A stretch of DNA of 26,471 bases from CAZKXX01 sp964556705 (GTDB taxonomy: Bacteria; Acidobacteriota; Terriglobia; UBA7540): assembly GCA_964556705.1 (NCBI GenBank), contig CAZKXX010000051.1:1-26471 (forward strand), in the 5' to 3' direction. Below are positions 17,863-24,337 of the stretch, in pieces (position 1 is the stretch's first letter; every line of letters starts with the position of its first letter). A model generated the notes under the pieces. The model was not told the origin of the DNA. It made no database searches and worked only from the letters and a program-made list of their open reading frames with translations. Position numbers and translations under genes: made by a program.

Positions 17863-18684
17863 TCAATTGTAGAGCGATCGAATCCGGTGCAAGGCTTTGC
17901 GGACTTCCTCGGTGTCAGGCCCTTCGCCGGGCGAAAGGCTGAGGTAGGCGTTGAAATCGGCGCGCGCTTCTTCGTAGCGGTTCAGAAGAAAATAGACCAT
18001 CCCGCGGTCGCGCACTTCCTGTCGCGAGCCCGGGTCCACGGCGAGCGCCAGCTCGATCATCATGAGCACGCGGCCGTAATTCTTGCGGCGGAAATACGAA
18101 CCCTTCAAATTGTTGAGCATCCTCGCAAGAATCTGCTTCGTCGTCGCCGTCGCCAGGTGCGCCGGCCGCAACTCGGCCTCGGGCCCGAACTGAAGCTTCA
18201 GCCGTTCGGCGGCTTCCTCGCCCGAAACGAAAGCGCCTCGGCGGTAAGGGTCGAGCAGAAATTCGCCCGAACCGGTCAGGTACTTGACCAGAAAATGTCC
18301 CGGAAATCCAACGCCTACCACGGGCAGCCCGTGCCGCCGCGCCACTTCCATGTAAATCACCGAAAGCGTAATCGGCAGGCCCTTCTTGCGGTCGAGGACT
18401 TCATTCAGAAAGCTGTTGCGCGGGTCGTCATATTCGTCCTCATTGCCGCCGAGGCCGACTTTCTCGAAGAGAAGTTCGTTCAGCGCCTGGATGTTGGCGA
18501 GCGGCGGAAAGCTCGGGTCGGCCAGCGCGCCTTCGGCCAGCGCGTCGAGCCGGCGAAGCTGCGCCGCCACGTCGAGGTCCGGGTATTCCGTGCGCGCGAT
18601 GAGGAGCGACGCTTCGGCCAGATTGATCTGGTCGTCGTCCGCCCGCATCAGCGAAGCAAATTGTCGAACGGCGTCGCCGCTCAT
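17863..18684 (-). CDS. SirB1-like protein: transglutaminase-core-2 domain plus TPR
   Basis: 273-residue protein of the SirB1 type, found in many bacteria but of unknown biochemical role. The first half contains the Transglut_core2 signature: NSFLNEVLDRKKGLPITLSVIY, then RRHGLPVVGVGFPGHFLVKY, then FLLDPYRRG. The His in PGHF and the Asp in LLDPY match conserved positions, but the classical catalytic Cys of transglutaminases is not obvious (Gly/Leu occupy the region), so this is probably a non-catalytic domain. The second half (about 195-265) carries a TPR-like pair (RRKNYGRVLMMIELALAVDP and LNRYEEARADFNAYLSLSP). ATG at 18684 has a GGAGG just upstream; an in-frame TTG at 18705 is less likely. 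It follows the proline dehydrogenase gene (starting at 19651, ending at 18740) by 55 bp and may be in its operon. Confidence 0.88.
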   Translation of the reverse strand: MSGDAVRQFASLMRADDDQINLAEASLLIARTEYPDLDVAAQLRRLDALAEGALADPSFPPLANIQALNELLFEKVGLGGNEDEYDDPRNSFLNEVLDRKKGLPITLSVIYMEVARRHGLPVVGVGFPGHFLVKYLTGSGEFLLDPYRRGAFVSGEEAAERLKLQFGPEAELRPAHLATATTKQILARMLNNLKGSYFRRKNYGRVLMMIELALAVDPGSRQEVRDRGMVYFLLNRYEEARADFNAYLSLSPGEGPDTEEVRKALHRIRSLYN

Positions 18685-18739
18685 GGTCCTCCCCATCCTC
18701 CACAATAGCCGCGTGAATCGGGCGGGCCGCCTCCCACCC

Positions 18740-19651
18740 TCAGCCCCGAAACAGGTTCTTGATTAAGAATAGCAGGTTGGCGGGCCGTTCGGCCAGCCGG
18801 CGCATGAAGTAGGCGTACCACTGCCGGCCGAAGGGAACGTAAATCCGCACGCGCCAGCCGCGGTGCAGCAACTCGCGCTGCAGGCGCGTCCGAATGCCAT
18901 AAAGCATCTGGAACTCGAACCGTTCCCTCGCGATGCCGCGCTCGGTGGCGAACAGGATGGTCGCGCGCGTCATCTTGCGGTCGTGCGTGGCGATGGCGTG
19001 GTAGCCGCCGCTCTCGAGCATCATTTGCATGAGCTTCACGAAGTTCGCGTCCACGTCGGCCTTGCGGGGGAAAGCGATTTCCGGCGGCTCCTGATAAGCC
19101 CCTTTGCAGAGGCGGATGCGCGCCCCGAGGCGGAGCAGGTCTTCCACATCCTTTTCGCTGCGGCGCAGGTAGGACTGAATCACCACGCCCACCACGTCTC
19201 GCCGCGCGTCGAGCGAGCGGAAGACCCGTAGTGTCGCCTCCGCGTGCGCGGAGCCTTCCATATCGATTCGGACGAAGGTGTGGTACTTCGCCGCGCGTTC
19301 GGCAATCGCCCGCAGATTTTCGCGCGCCAGGTCTTCGCCGAGCGCCAGCCCGAGCTGCGTGAGCTTGACCGAGATGTGCGCGTCGAGCCGCTCGGCGGCC
19401 AGCCGGTCGAGAATCTCCAGATACTCGTCGCGCGCCCGTACTGCTTCGGCGGCATCGCGGACGTTCTCCCCCAGATGGTCGAGCGTGATGAAAAAACCTT
19501 CGGCGCGCAGGCGGCGAATCACCGCTAGCGCCTCCTCCAACGTTTCGCCGGCGATGAAACGTCCGGCGAGCCGCCGGCCCCAGCCATAATGCGTCAGCAG
19601 CTTTTTGGGAAATTCGCGCTCGGAAAAGTACAGCAGCAGGGAGCGGAGCAT
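18740..19651 (-). CDS. Proline dehydrogenase (monofunctional)
   Basis: FAD-dependent oxidation of proline to pyrroline-5-carboxylate, the first step of proline breakdown. The 303-residue length is that of stand-alone PRODH enzymes. Motifs in order: DHLGENV (early barrel), ISVKLTQLGL, VRIDMEGS, VIQSYLRRSEKD, IRLCKGAYQEP, ATHDRKMT, FEFQMLYGIR, and the closing VPFGRQWYAYFMRRLAERP, which holds the flavin and proline-carboxylate contacts. No pyrroline-5-carboxylate dehydrogenase gene is in the window. ATG at 19651. The gene follows trxB (ending at 19751) after a 99-bp space filled by a heptad array; whether they are co-transcribed is uncertain. Confidence 0.95.
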   Translation of the reverse strand: MLRSLLLYFSEREFPKKLLTHYGWGRRLAGRFIAGETLEEALAVIRRLRAEGFFITLDHLGENVRDAAEAVRARDEYLEILDRLAAERLDAHISVKLTQLGLALGEDLARENLRAIAERAAKYHTFVRIDMEGSAHAEATLRVFRSLDARRDVVGVVIQSYLRRSEKDVEDLLRLGARIRLCKGAYQEPPEIAFPRKADVDANFVKLMQMMLESGGYHAIATHDRKMTRATILFATERGIARERFEFQMLYGIRTRLQRELLHRGWRVRIYVPFGRQWYAYFMRRLAERPANLLFLIKNLFRG

Positions 19652-19657
19652 GAAGAG

Positions 19658-19748
19658 AGGTTACAGGTTACAGGTTACAGGTTACAGGATACAGGTTAGA
19701 GCAAAAAGGCGGCGTTTGTCCTCTGTCCCCTGTAACCTGTCCCCTGCA
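19658..19748. repeat. 13-unit heptad array with inverted second half
   Basis: Thirteen contiguous 7-bp words. The first five are near-identical (AGGTTAC four times, then AGGATAC), followed by drifting units. The last four (CTCTGTC, CCCTGTA, ACCTGTC, CCCTGCA) are the reverse-complement type, so the array can fold into a hairpin. It occupies nearly the entire space between the trxB stop and the proline dehydrogenase start. A 17-bp segment (19730-19746) recurs exactly, in inverted orientation, at 23073-23089. Confidence 0.75.
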
Positions 19749-19750
19749 TT

Positions 19751-20680
19751 TCAATGTTCGGCTTCAAGGAAGCGTTCGGCGTCCATCGCCGCCATGCAGC
19801 CGGAGCCGGCGGCGGTCACCGCCTGGCGATAGACGCGGTCCTGCACGTCGCCTGCGGCAAACACGCCCGGAACGCTCGTCTTTGAACCATTTGTCGTTAT
19901 GAGATATCCGGTGTCGTCCATTTCGATCTGACCCTTGAAGAGCGCCGTGTTCGGCGTGTGGCCGATAGCGATGAAGACACCGTCCACTTTCAGCTCGCTT
20001 TCCTTTTCCTTCTTCACATCCTTCAGCTTCACGCCCGTCACTTCCTTCTTTTCCGCATCGAAGATATCTGTGACCACGGAGTTCCACACGGGTTTGATCT
20101 TCTCGTTGCGGAAGACGCGGTCCTGCATGATCTTTGAGGCGCGCAGTTCGTCGCGCCGGTGGACGAGATAGACGCGGCTCGCGTAGCGCGTGAGGAACAG
20201 CGACTCTTCCGCGGCCGAGTCGCCGCCGCCCACCACGGCCACCTCTTTCCCGCGGAAGAAATACCCGTCGCACGTGGCGCAGGTGGAAACGCCGTGGCCG
20301 ATCAGTTTCCGCTCGCTTTCCAGTCCCAGCAGTTTTGCCGAAGCACCGGAAGCGATAATCAGCGTTTTCGTCTCCACTTCCTGGTCTTCAATCTTGAGCT
20401 TGAACGGCCGGTTCGAGAGGTCCGCCTTCGTCACGTCGCCTTCCATGAATTCGGCGCCGAATTCGGAGGCCTGCTTCTGCATCAAATCGATGAGCTCCGG
20501 GCCCTGCACGCCCTTGGGAAAGCCGGGATANNNNNNNNNNTTTTCCACCAGCGTCGTGAGCGTCAACTGCCCGCCCGCTTCCTTGCCGCGCACGACGAGC
20601 GGCTTGAGATTCGCCCGCGCGGCGTAGATCGCGGCGGTCAGACCCGCACACCCGGAACCGATGATGACCACGTTGCGCAT
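19751..20680 (-). CDS. trxB: Thioredoxin-disulfide reductase
   Basis: NADPH-dependent flavoenzyme that keeps thioredoxin reduced. The protein starts MRNVVIIGSGCAGLTAAIYAA with the FAD-binding GxGxxG. The redox-active CATC is in VSTCATCDGYFF. The NADPH-binding GGGDSAAEE follows, and the C-terminal FAD motif is PGVFAAGDVQDRVYRQ. ATG at 20680, with AAGGAAGG 5 nt upstream; the reading frame extends farther upstream but without family similarity. The frame passes through a 10-N gap that lies in the conserved E-N-aromatic-P-G-F segment. The enzyme is about 309 residues as written, probably 306 in reality. The gene has the same direction as proline dehydrogenase and is divergent from the ABC exporter. 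Confidence 0.96.
   Translation of the reverse strand: MRNVVIIGSGCAGLTAAIYAARANLKPLVVRGKEAGGQLTLTTLVEXXXXYPGFPKGVQGPELIDLMQKQASEFGAEFMEGDVTKADLSNRPFKLKIEDQEVETKTLIIASGASAKLLGLESERKLIGHGVSTCATCDGYFFRGKEVAVVGGGDSAAEESLFLTRYASRVYLVHRRDELRASKIMQDRVFRNEKIKPVWNSVVTDIFDAEKKEVTGVKLKDVKKEKESELKVDGVFIAIGHTPNTALFKGQIEMDDTGYLITTNGSKTSVPGVFAAGDVQDRVYRQAVTAAGSGCMAAMDAERFLEAEH
20531..20540. other. Assembly gap (10 N) inside trxB
   Basis: Ten undetermined bases fall between the codons for Glu and Tyr of a segment that in the family reads Glu-Asn-aromatic-Pro-Gly-Phe. Only one residue belongs there, so about 1 missing base would restore the normal protein (the AA next to the gap already gives most of an Asn codon). 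The N-run is likely a fixed-length placeholder rather than the true gap size. Confidence 0.9.
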
Positions 20681-20888
20681 GCATTCCTTCCTTTCCTCGA
20701 CCCGCGGGGGATGATGTCCGAAGGCTATCTTACTTGAAGGGGCGATTTTCGTGTAGTAGCATGAAGCTTTCTCGGACACTCAGTCGGGCGGAGCGGCGGC
20801 ATCTGCCTCCACGCTTTCCCGTCTTCTCTTTGGATGCCCGTGCCGTCCGGTGGATGCAACGCCGACTTCCGCCGGGCCTGCGACTCGC

Positions 20889-21794
20889 ATGGATGCCGTC
20901 GTCCTGGAAAACGTCACCAAGCGGTACAACTCCCTGACCGCGGTGGACTGTCTCAGCTTCGCGGTGCGCGAAGGGGCCGTCTTCGGCCTGCTCGGACCGA
21001 ATGGCGCCGGCAAGACCACGACGCTGCGTATGATTCTCCGCGTCCTCCTCCCCGACGAAGGGCGCATTGCCGTCCTCGGCGAGCCCCTCAGCGAACGGAC
21101 GCCCGACCGAATCGGCTACCTTCCCGAAGAGCGCGGGCTCTATTCGCGCATGAAGCTCGGCGATGTGCTGGTTTTTCTGGGCGCGCTGAAAGGGCTCCCG
21201 CAATCGGAGGCCCGCCGCCGCGCGCGGCGCTGGCTCGAACGCATGGAACTCGGCGACTGGGCCGGAAAGAAAGTGGGCGAACTCTCGAAAGGCATGCAGC
21301 AGAAGGCGCAGATCGTCGCCGCGCTGCTCCACGAGCCCCCGCTCGTCATCCTCGACGAGCCCTTCACCGGCCTCGACCCCGTCAACGCCACGCTGGTCAA
21401 AGACATCATGCTCGAGCTCTGCGCCGCGGGCACCACCATCATCCTCTCCACGCACCGCATGGAACAGGTGGAGATGATGTGCGACGCCATCTGCCTGGTG
21501 CATCGCGGGCGGAACGTGCTGGCGGGCGACCTGCGCGCCATCAAACAGTCCTACGGCAAGAACACGCTGCGGCTGGAAATTTCCGGCAACGGCGATTTCC
21601 TGGAACAGAGCGGGCTGGTCGAAGCCGTCAACCATTTCGGCGCGGTCACGGAAGCGCGGCTCAAGCCGGGCGCCGACCCGCAGGAGATTCTGCGCGCCGC
21701 CGTCGAAAGGGGCACGCGAGTCACGCGCTTCGAACTCGTCGAGCCGCCCCTGCACGATATCTTCATCGAAAAGGTTTCGGAGCCCGGTGCGTAG
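20889..21794 (+). CDS. ABC-2 exporter ATP-binding protein (NatA/YhaQ-like)
   Basis: Motor subunit of an ABC exporter, 301 residues from the ATG at 20889. Walker A is GPNGAGKTT, the Q-loop region is GYLPEERGLY, the signature is LSKGMQQKAQI, Walker B is PPLVILDEP with FTGLDP as D-loop, and the H-loop is STHRMEQ. The ~70-residue C-terminal extension (about 230-300) is the type seen in NatA/YhaQ-like proteins, ending HDIFIEKVSEPGA. A GTG 39 bp upstream (20850) is an alternative start, but the conserved core begins right after the chosen ATG. Its stop overlaps the permease start by 8 bp, so the pair is translationally coupled. The substrate is unknown; the family includes sodium and drug or lipid exporters. 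Confidence 0.92.
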   Translation: MDAVVLENVTKRYNSLTAVDCLSFAVREGAVFGLLGPNGAGKTTTLRMILRVLLPDEGRIAVLGEPLSERTPDRIGYLPEERGLYSRMKLGDVLVFLGALKGLPQSEARRRARRWLERMELGDWAGKKVGELSKGMQQKAQIVAALLHEPPLVILDEPFTGLDPVNATLVKDIMLELCAAGTTIILSTHRMEQVEMMCDAICLVHRGRNVLAGDLRAIKQSYGKNTLRLEISGNGDFLEQSGLVEAVNHFGAVTEARLKPGADPQEILRAAVERGTRVTRFELVEPPLHDIFIEKVSEPGA

Positions 21795-23061
21795 AGTCTG
21801 GCTGGTGGTGAAACGCGAGTATCTGACCCGCGTGCGGACCAAAGGGTTCGTCATCGGCACGCTCGCCGTGCCGCTCATCACCGCCGCCGTTTTCTTCCTG
21901 CCCATCCTCATCGCCGGCCGTCAGGCGGCGCAGACCATCGAAATCGCCATTGTGGATGAGACCGGCGCGCTCGGCGCGGAAGTGGCGCGCAACCTGGACG
22001 CGCGCGACGAGGAGAACAGCCCCAACATCCGCGTCACGCGCGCGCTCGACGCGCCTTCCCCCGGCGAACTCGAAGCCGCGCTCCGGGAATTGCGCGACGA
22101 AGTCCAGCGCGGCCGCCTCGACGGATTTCTCACCCTGGCGCCTGAAACTCTGGAGGAAAAGGGCGCGACGTTCTACACGCGCCGCCCCGGCGACCTGGTG
22201 CTGGCGCGCGCCATCCGACGCGCCGTCACCCGCGCTGTCCTCGGCGAGCGGCTGCGACTGCGCGGGCTCGAAATGGAAGATTTCCCGGACCTCCTCCGCA
22301 GCGTCGAAGTCACCCTCGTCAACATCACCCGCGAAGGCGACGTGGAAGAAAAAGGTCAGACGGTTTTCACGGCGGTCGTTCTGGCCATGGTCCTCTACAT
22401 GACGCTGCTCGCCTACGGGCTCGCGACGCTGCGCTCGGTGCTGGAAGAGAAGACCACGCGCATCATCGAAATTCTGATTTCTTCGCTCCGCCCCTTTCAG
22501 CTTCTGGCCGGGAAACTCGTGGGCGTGGCCGCCGTCGGGTTTACGCAGTACCTCATCTGGATCCTCTCCGCCGCGCTGATCTTCGCCGCCACTTCGGCGA
22601 TGGGAAGGCCGGCGGCCGGAACGCTCTTCCGCCTTCAAATCGCTCCGCACCAGATCTTCTGGATGGTGGTCTTCTATCTGGTGGGTTACTTCCTCTACGC
22701 GTCGCTTTACGCGGCGGCGGGCGCCATCGTCTCCAGCGACGAGGACGCGCAGCAGGTGCAGGCGCCCATGACCATCCTGATCGTCTCTTCCTTCATGCTC
22801 TTCTTCGCCGTGCTGCGCGACCCGGGCTCGCCGCTCTCCATCGGCCTTTCACTCATCCCCTTCTTCGCGCCCGTCCTCATGACGCTGCGCATCACGCTTC
22901 AGACGCCGCCGCTGTGGCAGATCCTGCTTGCCATCGCCCTCAGCCTCGCCGCCACCGGCGCCATCCTCCACGTCTCGGCGCGCATCTATCGCGTCGGCAT
23001 CCTCATGTACGGCAAACGGCCGTCGCTCGCGGAACTGTGGCGGTGGATGAAATACACGTAG
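21787..23061 (+). CDS. ABC-2 type permease (NatB/YhaP-like)
   Basis: Membrane subunit partnering the preceding ATPase, 424 residues. The layout is a cytoplasmic KREYLTRVRTKGF element, one transmembrane helix (about 20-45), a large extracytoplasmic domain of roughly 150 residues, and then five further helices (from about residue 195). The segment EEKTTRIIEILISSLRPFQLLAGKLVG is the hallmark coupling region of ABC-2 permeases. GTG start at 21787, overlapping the ATPase stop. The array that follows begins on its stop codon at 23059-23061. No gene nearby hints at the substrate. Confidence 0.92.
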   Translation: MRRVWLVVKREYLTRVRTKGFVIGTLAVPLITAAVFFLPILIAGRQAAQTIEIAIVDETGALGAEVARNLDARDEENSPNIRVTRALDAPSPGELEAALRELRDEVQRGRLDGFLTLAPETLEEKGATFYTRRPGDLVLARAIRRAVTRAVLGERLRLRGLEMEDFPDLLRSVEVTLVNITREGDVEEKGQTVFTAVVLAMVLYMTLLAYGLATLRSVLEEKTTRIIEILISSLRPFQLLAGKLVGVAAVGFTQYLIWILSAALIFAATSAMGRPAAGTLFRLQIAPHQIFWMVVFYLVGYFLYASLYAAAGAIVSSDEDAQQVQAPMTILIVSSFMLFFAVLRDPGSPLSIGLSLIPFFAPVLMTLRITLQTPPLWQILLAIALSLAATGAILHVSARIYRVGILMYGKRPSLAELWRWMKYT

Positions 23062-23163
23062 GCAACAGGTTACAGGGGACAGGTTACAGCCGGGATCGCG
23101 CTAAGGGCGGACCGGTGTTCGCACCCGGTAAAGGTGGACATCGGACTCCGGACAGCGGACGGG
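23059..23163. repeat. 15-unit heptad array between permease and zinc-ribbon genes
   Basis: Seven-base words run from the permease stop codon to 7 bp short of the convergent gene's stop. Early units are CAGGTTA, CAGGGGA, CAGGTTA; late ones are GGACATC, GGACTCC, GGACAGC, GGACGGG. The distance between early and late units is an exact multiple of 7 (70 bp), although the middle units are weakly similar. Segment 23073-23089 is identical in inverted orientation to 19730-19746. Confidence 0.7.
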
Positions 23164-23169
23164 CCTCAT

Positions 23170-23355
23170 TCATTCCTCCAGCTTCGTCACTCTGCACGCG
23201 TGGAAGCGCACATCCTGCGTGTGGCCGCAGTCGGGATTCTCGCATTCCAGATCTTCGAACTTGTTCGGCCAGTCGTCGCCCTCGGCCAAACCATGCCGGA
23301 AAGAATGCCGGTGACCGCAACTGATGCATTCCCATTCGACCAGATAAGCCTGCAT
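23170..23355 (-). CDS. Small zinc-ribbon protein
   Basis: 61-residue protein with a single predicted zinc ribbon: Cys10-x2-Cys13 (ECISCGHRH) and Cys38-x4-Cys43 (ECENPDCGH). It is probably a nucleic-acid- or protein-binding accessory domain, but no function is known to me. The ATG at 23355 is chosen for the GGGAG 9 nt upstream; an in-frame ATG at 23394 lacks any ribosome binding site. It is read divergently from the other cysteine-rich gene at 23604. Confidence 0.65.
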   Translation of the reverse strand: MQAYLVEWECISCGHRHSFRHGLAEGDDWPNKFEDLECENPDCGHTQDVRFHACRVTKLEE

Positions 23356-23423
23356 CGTCTTTCGCTCCCGGCTGCGAAAATCTTTCGCCGCCATTTTGCG
23401 CGACGCACCGCGCCAAAGTCAAA

Positions 23424-23528
23424 GATTCGGATCGCGGCATTCGCAATCCGGTATCGGAATCGGGAATCCACCAAGCCCAACTCAGAATTAATGCCTGACC
23501 GTCAATCGTCCCCGGGTCCGTGGTCCCT
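23424..23528. repeat. Partial heptad array in the divergent zinc-ribbon spacer
   Basis: Seven-base words GATTCGG, ATCGCGG, CATTCGC, AATCCGG, TATCGGA, ATCGGGA are contiguous from 23424 to 23465. A second pair, GGTCCGT and GGTCCCT, sits at 23515-23528. The two blocks are 91 bp (13 x 7) apart, so they share the register even though the sequence between is not clearly repetitive. Confidence 0.5.
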
Positions 23529-23603
23529 GTATTTCTCCCAAACTCTGGCCGAAAGACTGCCTTCGCTTGACATTGCCGCCGCGCTTCCGCCATTCTGGCC
23601 CGC

Positions 23604-23924
23604 ATGACGCTCAAGCCGCTCTCCGTCGCCTGTCCGACGTGCGGGTCCGCCGATGTTCTCTACTCGTGCAAGCCCGAGTGCTGCTTCAACCACGTCTGCA
23701 ACGGCTGCTACACGACCTTCGAACTCGAAACCGAACGCCTGGGCGAGTTCCGCGAAGATTTCGGTCCCGTGCCCGAGCCGGACCCGACCGCCCCCACCGC
23801 GCCCTGCGCGCGCTGCGGCGAATGCCGGGTGTTCGAAATCGAGGGCGACCCGGAGCGGCGCCTCGGCTGCGCCGACTGTCGCGCTCTGTTGCGGCTCGAG
23901 CTCGCGAACGTCGCCGCCGGCTGA
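23604..23924 (+). CDS. Double zinc-ribbon protein, unknown function
   Basis: 106-residue protein with two zinc-ribbon-like modules: Cys10/Cys13 with Cys32/Cys35, and Cys68/Cys71 with Cys89/Cys92. Four further cysteines (22, 26, 27, 74) lie inside the modules. A Pro/Glu-rich linker joins them. No Shine-Dalgarno is present before the ATG at 23604. A TTGACA at 23567-23572 followed 18 bp later by CATTCT would place the transcript start at or next to the ATG, so the mRNA may be leaderless; the -10 match is weak. Family not recognised. It does not look like a redox or hydrolytic enzyme. Confidence 0.72.
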   Translation: MTLKPLSVACPTCGSADVLYSCKPECCFNHVCNGCYTTFELETERLGEFREDFGPVPEPDPTAPTAPCARCGECRVFEIEGDPERRLGCADCRALLRLELANVAAG

Positions 23925-24337
23925 CCCACCCGTCGGGCTTTTCGCTTGACAGCGGTCCAACCTATGATAGACTACATAATAGCCTATCATTGGTTCCCGC
24001 AGGCATCGCGCTGCATCGCCCGTTCGCTCACTCGGCACTCGTTTCGCCGCGCGCGTCGGCGTGCCACCAACTCGCCGCAACACATCTCGAGAATCCCTCA
24101 AATACAGGAAAACAGCCTCTATCGGATTTCAAGTAAGTCATTATATTTCAATCATATAAATCGATTTCGAGTCTAGATCAATGGCGCTAAGTTATTGAAA
24201 ACTCGTTCGGAAAGCCGCTAGGTTATTGAAAAAAATACACTTAAATGTATCTCGATCCCCCTTTTGAGGCCCTCGCAGGACGGTAGCCCTCCTCCAATTG
24301 GAAAGACGGAAGTCAGTCAAGAAGCTCTGGCCGGGCT
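23925..24337. other. Gene-poor A/T-rich interval with palindrome and direct repeats
   Basis: No convincing gene in these 413 bp. It holds a TTGACA and a 33-bp palindrome (23946-23993). An A/T-rich block with a 17-bp direct repeat follows: CGCTAAGTTATTGAAAA at 24185-24201 and CGCTAGGTTATTGAAAA at 24216-24232, one mismatch, 31 bp apart. A near-perfect dyad, ATACACTTAAATGTAT, is at 24235-24250. Composition is very unlike the surrounding genes, which suggests a decayed insertion or a regulatory/att-like remnant. Confidence 0.6.
23946..23993 (+). promoter_or_regulatory. Orphan promoter with a 33-bp operator-like palindrome
   Basis: TTGACA at 23946-23951, then 16 bp, then TAGACT (23968-23973). The -10 lies in a 33-bp palindrome (23961-23993) in which ATGATAG (23964-23970) faces CTATCAT (23984-23990), and the outer CC/GG and inner CTA/TAG also pair: 12 of 14 positions per arm. 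This is a repressor-operator layout over a promoter, but the strand downstream holds no recognisable gene. Confidence 0.5.

Noticed and set aside
23946..24176. 76-residue plus-strand frame after the palindrome
   Set aside because: It starts inside the promoter/palindrome, has no ribosome binding site and has a composition typical of non-coding DNA.
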